A stretch of DNA of 64,000 nt. Origin: Acanthaster planci. Taxonomy: Eukaryota; Echinodermata; Asteroidea; Valvatida; Acanthasteridae. The notes beneath the pieces are model-generated. The model had not been told where the DNA came from, searched no databases, and worked only from the letters and a program-made list of their open reading frames with translations. Shown here piece after piece: positions 1-28,758 of the stretch (position 1 is its first letter; each line of letters begins with the position of its first letter). The stretch spans positions 437,203 to 501,202 of the forward strand of contig NW_019091498.1 of NCBI RefSeq assembly GCF_001949145.1. Reading direction: 5' to 3'. A program made the position numbers and the translations under genes.

Positions 1-2243
1 CTTCGTTCCAACTAAATCGAGGTACCGGCTTGATGACATGCTTGCTTAATAAGGCGTCAACCTCGTCGCACAAAACTGAGGACCTTACTGATAACTTTGG
101 GCCTGCTCTTGTGTTCTTGATGCCGTTGAACTGATGCGTATGCTGGATCTCCAAATGGTGACCAAACTTCGCAATGTCGAGATCCCATCAGTCTTTTGTG
201 ATGAGAAGCCAGACATCTACCCTTGATATGATCCGCTTCCCCCCAACTGGATTTACGGAAAGAACTGGAAGGACCTTCGTCATCCTATTTTGACTTGAAG
301 GTCGAGAATCCTTTGTCACGGATGCTTCGTAGGAATGGTCCTCTCTCCTGACAAACCCCTTTGAAGGCTGGCTTTGGTAACATGAAAATTTCCCTTATAA
401 CGCCTCAGCTTCTTGAACGTCCCTGCCTGGGGACCATTAACCGATCCATCCCTCTGGGTGGAAGAGAAGGATGGAGGTCGTCGGAGGACTTGGGATTGAA
501 TGAGCCGGTTTGATGAAAGCCAGCATTCTGAAGAGGAACACCACGAAGACCGTCAGTCCCATCAAGCTGACTGTCCACCAGGTACTCCTCCAATACTTCC
601 ATTGTGTTGCCCCCACAATGATTGCCATACCCCGTATTGGAGCATATTTCAGTTTTGACTTGGTATTGCCAGCCCAGGGGGTTTACTGCAGTCACAAGTA
701 GCGCCTGGCTAATTTAGCAATGGCAGATTCACTCACTTGGAGGTCTAGCATGTCAAGAGTGGCTTCCTGTGCCGTATTCAGCGACCGAGACACTGACCCA
801 ACATCAACCTGAAGCATCAGTTCATTCAAACTCTGTTGGTCAGATGCGTTCTGAATTCCGCCAACTTTGAGATTTGTCTCGAAGCCGCATCCAAAAGCCA
901 AGACTGTGACACCGCACAAGCCATTCCAAAATGAGCCTCCTTCTCAATGTTCATGAAGCGGCGATCAGCCCAGTGGCGTAGCTAGGATTTTACTAGTGGG
1001 GGGAAAAGGGGGAGCCAGCATCTAATGGGGGGCACCAGCTTTCAGTGATGTGTTTTTTGGGGGCAAGTTTTTGTTAGTCATGTTCTATATCCATTCATCC
1101 GTTTTTTGCAGTGGGAGGCACAGGGAATTGTTTTTCATGGGAGGGCACGTTCCCCAGCCCCCCCCGGCTACGCCGCTGGATCAGGCATATTTAACTTCTC
1201 AGAGAGTTTGGGAGCGTCGGTGATTAACCTAGTAACTACTTGTACAAGCTCACGGGCAAACAAAGGGTCGAGCCTGGAAGGTATCATATATTTACTGCAA
1301 TCTTCCTCTGTGATTTTGGAACGAGCCAAAGTAAATACACGGTATAAGGGCATAAGTTCAACGGTTCCCGATCACAGCAATATCAATTAGTTTCTTATGC
1401 CCAGCGTCTAGAGACAGAAACACCTTGTTCTATCTGGTCTCGAACCGAGCTGAAGTGACTTGGGATCCGCCCGTTCCTCGAAGTGAGCCTTTTTTATGGG
1501 AAGGGAGCGCGCTGCCTCCTTTACCACCTAAAAGAACGTATCGGAGTCGGCATCATGATCCTCAAACTCAAGCAAAGAACCCTCATAATCACGGTCAGAA
1601 TTGTGGGCCTACCCCAATTGACTAATCGAAACTTGGGAGATGTCTTCTTGCGTCGATCTATGACCACGCCCGAAGTTGCCAGTAGACACCTGAGATGTGG
1701 ACTCATCAAAGTCTCCTCAGGTTGAGGGTGTAACAGAAGTGAGTCGCCACTATCAACTAATCTTGACGATTAAAGTCATGGTTGCCCCAACGTGGTAGCC
1801 CAGTACCTCGGGATGCATCAGAGCCAATGGAGCCCACCACGGGAGCTTCTGGCTGGCTGCGAACAGCACAATGAACCCCCCACAGGGGCAGCCCGTTCAA
1901 AGGAAGGAGGTTCATCCCCAAGCGAGACACTTTATGGGGGGGCTGAACCTCGGGAAGGGGGTCAACTCCTGGTCCAACTTTTCAATATACTCTACATCAT
2001 ATGCTGCATACGTTTTTCTCAGTCTGAGAAACTTTGCTGCAATTCAGCGCTGTGGACATACTGACTATTACGAGCAGGGCTTTGCTGAGACTTGCGCAAT
2101 GAGCGCGACACAGCTTCGTCCGCTAACCTATGTGCGGCCTTCTCCTTGGCCTCACCGACAAAGACTACCCATTTTCTGACAAAATTTTTCTGACAGTTAT
2201 GCCTGTTAGAGCCAAAACGGCATTTAAACGTATTGGGGGTCAT
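1..2243 (-). pseudogene. Degenerate retroelement-like coding remnant
   Basis: Several minus-strand open stretches read like decayed coding sequence but no complete frame survives. Near 1-120 the minus strand encodes a segment with a core like EVDALLSKHVIKPVP, which resembles the region just before the catalytic part of some reverse transcriptases (DIRS-type). Around 692-919 and 2019-2243 there are Leu/Ala/Arg-rich helical-looking stretches, and near 1500-1700 an acidic stretch, as seen in gag-like proteins. Frameshifts and stops separate them, and a short transposon interrupts the region at 969-1178. The left end runs off the window. The retroelement assignment is an inference from composition and one short motif; an unknown host pseudogene is the alternative. 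Confidence 0.35.
969..1178. mobile_element. Short inverted-repeat DNA transposon (MITE) with 6-bp target duplication
   Basis: The left end CAGTGGCGTAGCTAGG (from 971) is matched in inverted orientation by CCGGCTACGCCGCTG at the right end (to 1178). The direct repeat GATCAG flanks the element at 963-968 and 1179-1184, as expected for a target-site duplication. The interior is G-rich on the plus strand and encodes nothing. It sits inside the minus-strand coding remnant, whose frame would continue across the site without it. Confidence 0.7.
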
Positions 2244-2411
2244 CTATACCTAGAACTCTATGTCATGACTTGTTGGAAATGGTTTTGTCACGCTAATCAG
2301 TGGGGTACGGTTTCGGCCATGTCTGGGAGCTCGGCGGACTCGATCGCTGCCATGATAGGAACTTTCCTCCAAAGATCAGTAGGCGGTCTGACCTCACAAC
2401 TGCGGCTATAA

Positions 2412-3507
2412 TACTGTCGCCAACAGCGGCAGAGAAAATAGCATAGTTACGATTCTAAAAACATCTAGGATATATATGGTGTACTTACACCCTACTGGTG
2501 GACGCCTTTACCTGCAAAATCTTACAACTTTGTAGCTTTTTACGAGGACACAATAAAAAAAAATAAAACCACGAGTGAGCGTTTAAAGAAACACTGGAGT
2601 GCATGTGTGGAGTGGATCCTCAGGGGAGGTGATCACGTGACGAGGCTATTTTGTTCTTTAAGTGAGTGGGGTTTGGAGCACATGTCCTACAAGTATAGTT
2701 TGAGGCAGAAGAATGCGAATGAGAAAGAATGCACTGTACATTATAAATATATAAGGTCACAACGTAAACGCGTGGAACACAACTCATGCAGTCATGGTGA
2801 AATCTTTCAAGAATGTTTCTCAACCAATTTCAAACTTAAACCAAATTTATTTCTGTTCACTCACTCCATAACTGTAACAGTATTTCTTTATCTCCGACAA
2901 TTAGATTTGGCGTGAACAAAAGGAAAGACTTATTTTCAATAACAATATTTATATTAATTTTTCATAATTACGAGGAAGGCTTAGTGCCTAAGACAAACGT
3001 GAGTAAGCCAGAACTTCGTTGATAAGTAGTTACAGGCCAAAAAAAGGTAACTGTTTACTTCGGTTTAGTTATAAAACGAAATACTTGCACTGTAATTCAT
3101 AATTCAGCTGGCTTTAATTTTGTTCCACGGAGGGACACTGTCGCTCCGACTGCGATGAATAGTCAGTAAACAACTTCCAATCAAAGGGGAATCCAAATGT
3201 TGAAGGGAGGCTAGCTAAGCATATTCCCAGATCTCCACATAAATTTGTTGTTTAAAACTAATAGCAATTAAAGGAAGTTAGAACATAGGTAAACACTATG
3301 GTATTTAGGCAAACGACAGCGTAATGACAGTTGTTCGAAAACGGTTCATCTCGACTGAAACATTTGCCAATCGCAAAGCTTTGACCAAAGGTCATGTCAC
3401 TACAGGAACCTAGAGGAAAGACATCGTTTCAATGCTTTTGGTGTCGGAAGTATCCGCAATACATGCTGGAACAGAGAATGTTTTTCTAAGCTTGCTGGTC
3501 GTATGTG
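2412..3507. other. Non-coding stretch, nothing recognised
   Basis: AT-rich sequence with only short open frames and no splice-flanked exon I can support. I see no RNA gene or clear transposon end here. Confidence 0.4.
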
Positions 3508-3763
3508 CGCATTGCTCCCTGAGTTGGAAGAAGAGAGGGCGCAAATTTCCTAGCAACGGAGGCTCCTTTGGTCGGAACTGCACTTTGCCAGTTCACGAAA
3601 GACTACGAAATGCACGCCACCAAGAAAATGAACACTCCCACCAACCTGGCTCTGTTCAACGATGAGGGGTGCTTCTGCTTAAGGTGGATACTGAGTACAT
3701 GTAATGGCACTGCGGTTAAAAGACGGCAAGGTGATAATCCAAATAATAGCACTGTCTACAAAT
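3508..3763. repeat. Dispersed repeat, copy 1
   Basis: This segment is clearly related to 22916-23163. Both contain AGAGAGGGCGCAA followed by TTTCCT, a GGTTCACGAA/GGTTCATGAA type motif, AAATGAACACTCCC and GGGGTGCTTCTGCT in the same order and similar spacing. The copies are diverged by substitutions and small indels, so this is an old interspersed repeat. I could not find convincing terminal inverted repeats, and its class is unknown. Confidence 0.55.
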
Positions 3764-6700
3764 AGTAAGTAAATCAGCCACACAGGAACAGTTGCCCTCG
3801 CCGCCGAAAAAACCTTTAGAAAAAGAAAGGGGGAAGCCCAAATAAAAACCAGCGCAGCAAACCCCAAACCAAAACAACCCAACACAAAATTCGACACACT
3901 GCAACCAACAAAACAGATCTTGTAAGATTACATAACATTTCGCATTTTAATGGTTCCGAGAGTGCTTTGCTCACATAACATTCGGATGCAAAAAATAAGA
4001 TCAATTACATGTATTTACACAATTACAAATGTAAATCTTCTTCTCTAACTCAGTTTCTTTTATTTAAACATCATGCAGTAAATGAAGTCTTATTTATCCT
4101 TTTTTTTCTAAGTAACTACAGTTTGAAGTAACTGCCCTCAGCACTTTGGAAATAAGTTTCAAGTTTTAAGGTACAACAGGCTTATCAACTGTCAACCTAC
4201 ATGTGTACATTTCCCACCATTTTGTCCTCTACTTTTTGATTGGCAAAGGGCGTTTTCAGTGACACATTCGTAACGCCTGTGTCTTGGAGCCATCTGAGAA
4301 TACCTACTTTGAACAGTTGCCGCAGCAGGAACATTTTAACCCCCCCTTCCTTTCCACTCATGGGTGGAAGTTCAAAAGTTAACAATACTGTGTATTTTTT
4401 TCTTTTTGTTTTGCTAGAGGCACTTCTGGGATTAAAGTTTTGGTCGGCAGATGCAGAGAAAACAAAGTATTCACATATTTCAACTGTTTTGTGATATGAT
4501 ATTCATGCACACCAAGAAATCCAGCTTGACGTGATCCATTTCAATTCTATTTTGTTTCAACTTTGCTGGGATGAGAATCACCCTACATTTTACATAAAAT
4601 ATTTTACACAATGAAAGCAGGTTCTCAAGCACTAGCTGTGGCATACACGGCCAGTGACTGCTTCGCACTCTGTCACGGTTGATGTTGTTGCTTGCTTTAA
4701 GCAACAACATGAAATGAAAACATACCCCTGGTACATGATGTAGCTGCCCTGCCAAATTCAATACAACCACTGCAGCTTAACCACATCGGCGGCACACTGA
4801 GACACAGGCCTGGCTGTGTACAAACCATAGAGGAAGTATGTTTTCTTTCCTCCAAGGTCAAACCTTACACTCATGAGTCTGATACATGTAGTCTACTTGT
4901 ACAGCGGCTCATTGTGATGGAAACAAACCTTCCAAAATATGCCCCAAAACCAACATTACACATACTTACAGTCTTTGTATTATTTGTTGAACAAATCTAG
5001 GACACCAGGTCCCTCAAAATTAAGTGACACTGACTGAGACCAGGTTAGGCCTAAGCATCTTACAGTTCTGCGACTGTCGAAAAACCTAATCTGGGATGTC
5101 TTTATTCCTTCTAAACAGTTTCGTTATAACTTGCTTGTTTTATATCCCTCTTCAATGCCACAATATCAGGAGAACACTCGAAAGGAATATATACAAAGGG
5201 AAAAAAAATCAACCTCCATGCAGGAAAGCAGGACCCTCTGATAACAAACCCTAACACACCCCGCCTAGATTTCCCCAGACAGGGCATTTTGATGTCTTTC
5301 AACTGACAGCAAATGCTCAAATGCAAATGTATCTCCTTTGGTGGTGTCAGCAGAGTCACCTTTCTTGGATCTGCTTAACAGAAGGCACTGCAAAGTAAGT
5401 ACATGAGCTGGGCCTAAAACATAGCCAAGAACCAGTCAGAAATTGAATACAACATGCGACATTTGGACTGCTAACCTGATTTTTCTCAGCAATTTTTTTT
5501 TTTTCGGGCTTAGCAAATTTCTGTGCTCAGCTGGTCCATGAAATAGGCCCATGAACATCAGAACATCAGAACCATGTCATTCCTGCATAATGCATGTACG
5601 CATACATGTACACATACAAGTATCTCTTTTTAAGCGATTCACTGATGAGCTATCTAAGCACGCCTGTATTTTAGTACTTCACTTCCCTAGACGAAGCTTT
5701 CGCAATACACGGTGCCAGCTTATCTGCACATGATGTTGGCGATCAACCACAAAGTATTTCAATAATCCAACTAGCTCAGCATTACACACTACACGGAATA
5801 TTAGAAGTCATCTTTGCAAAATCAAACATTTGGCACAAATATTCTTTTCAGTCACACAGGAAAAAAAAGAGCAACAAAAGAGACTGATTATGCACGAGCC
5901 ATACTATATCGGAAGAGCTGATCACATGTACATGTACCGGTATCAAAACAACATATGGCCCATGTGCATTTGTACTACACATGTACATTGTAAGAAAGCA
6001 GTTTGAACTCAGCAAGATTGGAACATACTAATGTAACTGACCTTCGAACAGGGAAATTTTTTATAAACGTGGCTCATCCTACTGGGGCATCAAGTCTACC
6101 CTAACTCACCATCAGGAAATAGCATGGAAAATATGGAAAAACTGAAGCACTCTAGACCATGAACAGGAATGTAAAACACATCACAGAGATGGATGCAAAC
6201 ATTAAGTCAGTACTGTGACGCCTTTCAATGTAAATGAACTGCTTTCCAAGTTGGTCTTATTCTAGTGTCGGCCATCTTGAATTGAAAGTGTAGCGATCAC
6301 AGTAAAAATTCTCTTCCAACTGAAACATGTGTGGGAATGACGATGATGGTTTACCGGGGGTAAATTACAGATTTCCGTCCTTTTGCTCGGATAGTAAGTT
6401 CTAAATTATGGACAAAGTATCACATGTCACCTTCACTGTCAGGGTGAAAATATTTTTCAAAGTGTGGTTATACATGTAATTGTCACAAAACAGTCAGGTT
6501 CCTTCCAATTTCAGAGGGTTAATTAAACGGATAAAATTGATTCAGTGAACACAGCCCAAATGGCCATCTCGTAAATGAAGCCAAATGCCATTTAATTAAT
6601 TGCTCTCTCCAACTTCAATGAGACAGTTTCATTCTGAGAACAACTATTTGTACATGTACATGCATTAAATGTCTTTTAGCATCTGTCCAACAGCATTTCA

Positions 6701-8437
6701 GACCACAACTAAAGAACGACACCTCAGACCTCAGAAGACAGGCAACCTACATGTACGAAGCCATTTCTCTGAAAGCATATCTACTTACATGTACCAGTAT
6801 GCATCAATACCGTTTATGTGAATTGTAAGACTGTTAACCTAGACTAATTTTTCTGTAGTAGATACTAGATACATGTATGTTTACTTTTATCAGTTTTCAT
6901 GTTTATAAGGTATCCTGTATACTTGACGCAATTTCAATTAACAGACTGGACATGTTCATAAACAGTGCATTGTAAACTGACCACACATGTAATGACAAAT
7001 TAACAAATTTCTATATTTTACGTCAAAATGTGACAAAGAAATATGAAAACTGGGAAAAAGCCATTACTTTCCGTTACATGTTCTTAGACAATTTATCGTA
7101 ATCAGTTCCATTCGTACGTTTATGCAAACAGTAAGGAAAAATATGTACATATGCTCATAACCATAAGTTACTAACAATTGCAAAGTAAAGTCCCATGCTT
7201 AACCTTATATCTAAAAATATGTAATCCAAAGCAGTAAATGATCCAACAAGATCTAACTGCAAAATACAGGTTATTGCCTTCTTGCAGGAGGAATCGTGTC
7301 GATATGGAATCATCATCCATCAACCCCTCATTCGCCGACCTCTAACCCTGATCTAAGTGTGTTTTGTATGGGCCCCTAAGAAAGCCTACAGGATTCCATC
7401 ATCTACGACAAACATGTTTTTTTAATAACTTATTATTATGCTCTCGGATCTTAGTGCATTAGTGAGGATGGGAGTAACTTGTGACTTTTCATGCAGGTAA
7501 ACTCATTTCTTTAAATGCAGCAAAATTTTTGTTTTAAAAACAGGGGGAAAAAATCAAAGCGAAATACATTGGTCTGAAAACCAGTTACGAACTGAGTTCT
7601 ACCGTCTCAAAATTCATTCTTAAATGAGACAAAGATTTTGACAATGTAAATATAAGCTACATGTACAAGTGGATAGATGCAGCCAAAAAGGTTTAAACAC
7701 ACATACATGTAAGTTACACTCAAGTTTTGTACAGTAGGTGCGTCATCTATAACACCAATGATGCCTGATGACAAGGGGAGGTCATCCATGTCATGCACAG
7801 TGCACAGCAGAGGGCTGTTACCGTGCTTTGTTATTCCATTGGTTTGTTAATGTTGCTCCGTGTGGCGAAAGCGATCTCTAAAGGCTGTGCTACAATAGAG
7901 GAGGCCCGCATCCATAACAGAATACCATCGGCCATTGTGCATGCCTGTGATTATGCGAGGTGCGCATCTGATGTTCAGCCTCGGAACAAAAGGTTATTTT
8001 TAACACCATAGATTATGAAACTACTTTCTAACGGCAGGCATCAATGTTTTCCTTCCGTACACATTTTCATTCGTAGAAAACAAGCCGGTAAATGATTCAC
8101 AGTCTACATCTGTGAACATGGGAAGAGGAAATTCTGTGTGGCAAGACTTTCTGCTGTTTTCATTTTATTATGTACATGTGTATAGGCCTAAGCATCAGTA
8201 GTGACAATACCAAAACAAAACAACAACAGAATATAAACTGACGAAAATTTAATGATGCTGGTGGGAACGGCATGCTTGAAATGTGCATAGATAAACTGCT
8301 TGGCATTTTTGGTTTTTTTGTTTTTTATTAACAGTGGAGTATGGACATGTATTTGAAAGTTCAATCCATTCAGAAATTGGCTGTACATTGTAGTCTGGTG
8401 AAAATAATTCAGATGTCACTGAAGCTACTTTTGTTAC
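3764..8437. other. Gene-free AT-rich DNA with many ACATGTA motifs
   Basis: No exon with homology or coding character is visible. The palindromic word TACATGTA and variants (ACATGTAC, GTACATGT) recur many times, especially after 5500. The longest open frames are short and scattered over both strands, as expected by chance. Confidence 0.4.
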
Positions 8438-8578
8438 GGCTGAATCATGCTACTGACGAATGTGAAAGCGATGCAAATTTGAGGTCACGAGAGATTTCCA
8501 GCAAAGTTTCACTCGGGTGTCAATGTGTGCAAGTTTTGCGAATTTGCAGCGTGAAGATTTGTGACCCGTCATGACAAA
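8438..8578. mobile_element. Degenerate MITE of the GGCYGGTTCA family
   Basis: The segment starts CGGCTGAATCATGCTACTGA and runs through GAATGTGAAAGCGATGC to GTGACCCGTCATGAC. Its ends and interior resemble the elements at 11587-11773 and 17574-17883, but it is diverged. I call it from similarity to those copies only. Confidence 0.4.
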
Positions 8579-10953
8579 ATGAGAGTAAAAGTCGCATCCT
8601 GCTCTTTCCTATTTCGAGGGTTCAAAGTCATATCGAAGAGATCAATTTAGGAGTTTTGTAATATTTGCAAAGAGTAATTTGTCTATTTAATTCCAAACAT
8701 TTCGCAGGATTTTAGATTTAAAAATGTCATTTTTTCTCAGCAATTTTGATGATATCATTATTCATGCCTGGTCAGAAATGTTCAAACAATGCCAGGAACA
8801 AAGACACAAAGCTGCCAGAATAATGCCACATTATCACCTTATACTTTTACCCCAAGTGTTCCATGTACATACCACTGGAAAGCTCTCTTTCTGCTGAATT
8901 CAAGAACACCAATACATGTGTCTCAATTTTTGAAAATTTTGACTTCCAGCCATTTTGTGGTGACAGGCCACATTTGATCCGATGTCACAAATTCGTGTTC
9001 ACTTTCGTGTCATGTGAGAACTGACCTTTAAGTTTGTATTTGAATGAGCAAACTGGACCCTCTGCTTCGATGCTATATTAAGTTTGGTATCCTGATGAAT
9101 ATTTGGACCTCACAGTGCAATGCTGCTACGTGTACATTAAAACACGGCTATAATGAACAATAAAGTGTACTGAACCTCCCCTTTGGCCCCAAAATATTCC
9201 GTGCACTGTTACCAAACACTGCAAAATTTGTATTCAGTAAAAGAAACATACTTAGTACTGATGATGACTTGAAAGTTAAGGAAAATCTTAGTCGCGAAGA
9301 ACCAAAAATGAAAAACGTGGTGCAGTCAGTGTCATTCATGGGAACATGTACACATACATTCGTGTACTTGTACATCTATGTGTGTACATGTACAGGTAGC
9401 CATGGAAACCGGCTACCGAGCACACGCCCACAATTAACTTGGATCAAATCCTGCTTCACGTTGTCGCTAAGGCAAGGATTTGTTGCCATGAAAAAATTGA
9501 TGGTAAAAGAAACTACAAATGCATACACAGATTACGGCAGCTCTTGTAACTTATGTCCCAGAAAACTCATAAAATATTCGCTGCTGTTGATCATTTTTAA
9601 CGACACTTGCCTGACATTTTTAATGCTGCCAACTTTTACCACTGTACCCAATCTGGTTTTGGTGCTGCAGAATGGACTTCTGCATGTCGCATTTTCATTT
9701 TTTAAGCAATGACTCAAAGAAAAACTCATGGGAAACTTAACATCATTTTGCAATTCAACTTCCAGCGAGAACAACTGAAAAAGTGAAGTATTATAGGAAA
9801 TGAGTACACACACTGAGCAAAAACTCACAAATTTCGGTGCTATTGATTTGAACTTGATATTTTTGGATGAAGGTTGGAAGCGTTGTCCCCAAATCCCCAC
9901 CCAGACGCATTCGTGTGGCAGCCCGCCACATGTTTGAATGGTCTGGACTCCGGAGCTGGAACCGGTACACGGGAAACTCAAATTTGCTATACCGGACCAC
10001 CCATTATACGAACATTTTGAGTGGGCTCTACTGTATTGGTTACAGCAGCATTGCACTTTATTCGGGTAAACAATATTCAGGGCTCCTACTGCATTACAGA
10101 GCATCCAATTTTTTTCAGAAGCCATTAACTCAAACATGACTCTGATGACATCTGTCTCATTTTCATGGAGCAAGTCATATATGCACAGGCACAAGTACTT
10201 GGTAAAAGTTTTAAAGGGGGCATTTTTTTGGGTGGGGGAAATGACATTCATCCCCCCCATTTTACGTGACTGCTTAGTAAATTGGTAAAATAAAAAAATA
10301 CATCCACTGTGACCTCGAAAACAAAATATACTTTTTGTGGATTTGATTTCTGTGAACCTTTACGAGCATTAAACTAAAATGAGCATCTCGTGTGGATAAA
10401 CATGAAGACAACTGGCAAAAAAATGGTAAGATATTTGGTTAGGTGAAGGAGTGTTTAGGCTGTTGCTCTTTTTCTGCAGTTTTTCAATGATGGTTAATTT
10501 GTAGCAAAATTTCAACGGATTACTAAATAGTGTGAACTCATAGTAACACCCATTCAACCTGAAATTAGTTCACTTTTATAGAATAATCGTTAAATTATTT
10601 TTACTCAGAATGTGGGTCATCTCTGAAGTTCATTGACAAAAAAACAACAACACGAAAAACCACCACCACCCTTTCTTGCACGGGCGTTTCCCTTTTGAAA
10701 CTGAAGAGTGACCCCCAAATGTTTTTATTCAAAACAGACTTTTGTCATCTTTCCCAATTTTCCTTGTCTCCAACATTCTGAAATAGGGCTGCTGGTGAAG
10801 TCTCACTTCCTTGAGGATGCTTTTTACGTTTGATAGACTTAAGTGGCTGTGGGTAAAGCTTCCTGCATGTGCTTTGCTTGTCCTTTGTACTACAAACCAG
10901 GTCACTAGCATCCTTGAATAAAGTCGTGGCTACGAGGGAATTTCCTGAACAAC
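8579..10953. other. Non-coding stretch downstream of ALKBH5
   Basis: No supported gene. A long minus-strand frame at 9532-10260 lacks recognisable domains and overlaps repeat-like DNA, so I do not call it. A minus-strand AATAAA (plus-strand TTTATT at 10724-10729) lies about 225 bp past the ALKBH5 stop and could be its polyadenylation signal. Confidence 0.4.
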
Positions 10954-26884
<15,931 letters not shown>

Positions 26885-26993
26885 AACAGGGTGAATTACA
26901 TCAGCAGTAAGGCTGCGCTGCAGGTAGAATACCAACTTGTATTGGTATTACAGCATTACGAGTCAGGTACCATTCTAATATGATTACAGATTA

Positions 26994-27183
26994 TTAACCC
27001 CTTCGCACCGGGAACCGTTGACAGCCGCGGCTTTGTGTGAGGATTAGTGCCTACCACACATACAGTCTATTCACCATGCAGCTGCTGGTTCAATGGGGCC
27101 TGGTGATAGACAAAGCCTTCCATTCAGGGCGTACCAGAGCCCAGCAGTCACGGTCAAAAGAATTACCGGTGCGGAGGAGTTAA
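26994..27183. mobile_element. TTAA-flanked MITE, family 1, in the ANKRD54 3' region
   Basis: The boundaries are TTAACCCCTTCGCACCGGG and, at the other end, GGTGCGGAGGAGTTAA. The interior is inverted relative to the copies at 13 and 16 kb. It lies between the ANKRD54 stop codon and a downstream AATAAA, so it may be part of the 3' UTR. Confidence 0.7.
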
Positions 27184-27258
27184 GAAATCCAATTTCAGAG
27201 AAGCTACTCGTTTACGGTTCTAACATAAAACCTGCTGCAATCAAGGCACTTCAATAAA

Positions 27259-28661
27259 AAGTCCAATTTTAGAAATTTGACAAAATTGGCGTGGCCAGAA
27301 AAGGAGCTCTCTGACAATACATTTGTTGTACAATGATATATATTGGGATATACTTACCATTTAAGAACTTTGTTTATAAAATGTTAACATTATTCCTTCC
27401 AAGGTCTGTGATCCTTCCCACAATTACTTACTGATTTGTCATGTTAGTTCTTGTTTCATTCAAGACACACCCCTGACCACCACCTACCGTATGATTTATT
27501 GTAGATGAAACCTTGAAATATGTACATATTTTATTATAATGAAGGGAAGCTTTTGTCCTTTAGTCTTCCATTTATAGCGAAATCATAGATTAATGATTGA
27601 AACTGTGAATGCATTTGAGGTTTTTTCTTTCTGTTACGTAGTTTCGTCTTGTTCAGTGTCTCTTTTCTGTATTTTTAGATGCCATAGGTAGGGTGCGAGG
27701 AGTGAACAAAAGTAAATGTGTGTATTACCTGTTTAGTAAGATGTATCATCACCAGTTTCACAAAGACACAAATTGCCTCAAAAAGCATTTTGGGGGGGGG
27801 CAATTTCTGTTTTTGGCCAAATCAACGAGGCTGTGCGACGCTTACAACATGGTGTAATCGCTTTTTTGCCAACTGAAATTAGCCATACCACGATGGTCCC
27901 TGTGGGCCAAAATTCAACTAAATTGCAGTTTTTGTTTTCGTAAAGAGACAAAGTTGTCTTCCATTTAAATATCGTTTGCAAAAAAAGGGCAAACCCATGG
28001 GCAAAACTTGGTTTTCCATTTTCATACAGAGAAAAATTTCACTCTGGATGTGTATACAATTGTAAAAAATTTGCACCTGGCACCTGCTACGGCAGTAGTG
28101 TGCACTGCGTGTACCGTATTCATAAAGAGACAAGAATTCACACAAATTTTAGTATTTTCAGGAAGACAAATGTGTTTGTTTACAAAGTAAACAATTCTGA
28201 TGGACTTCTATAAATATTATTTTGTAGTTTTGTGCCATTTAATTTCCCCGAAAGCTAGGTTTTACTCGCCGGTGAGACTTTTGTCTTTGTGAAAACTGCG
28301 ATGGTGTGCAACGCGCAGCCAGTTTTCAAATGACCTTACACAAAATGCTAGTGCAACAAATGCAACATTTTCTGCTGTTTGCAGGAAGCTTTGCAAAAGG
28401 TAATGTTTGCATTCCAACCACAAGTGGCCTTTGTATGCACAGAACTTGCACAACGTGAGAAAAATGCAAAAAAGGAAAGAAAGAAAAACGGGGCCAGGCT
28501 GGTCGGCCTCATTCACAAGTTGGCCAAATAGAATTGAAAGCGAGGTTAACTCTCTTATTTTGGGAACCAAAGAATCAAAATGAAAGTAATGGAAGTTCAT
28601 TGAAGATTCATTTCATTGACGATAGTAAAGAATTGAAAATTTGTGATTTACTTTATCTAAC
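27259..28661. other. Non-coding stretch, nothing recognised
   Basis: Intergenic AT-rich DNA downstream of ANKRD54 with only short open frames. No homologous exon, RNA gene or transposon end is evident. Confidence 0.4.
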
Positions 28662-28758
28662 AGTGTAATAGTCGAGACCACTTAAAACCTTAACAAGACC
28701 ACACCAGACCAACACATGGTCTTGCGCATAGTCTTGTGATGGTCTCGACTACAACACC
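28662..28758. mobile_element. Short MITE of the AGTGTTGTAGTYGA family
   Basis: AGTGTAATAGTCGAGACC at the left is mirrored by GGTCTCGACTACAACACC at the right. At 97 bp this is the shortest copy and the one closest to a pure hairpin. Confidence 0.65.

Noticed and set aside
9532-10260. A 242-residue minus-strand open frame
   Set aside because: No recognisable domain, no splice context and irregular composition. Part of it reads through repeat-like DNA (GGGCTCTACTG-type words near 10020-10100). It may be open by chance.
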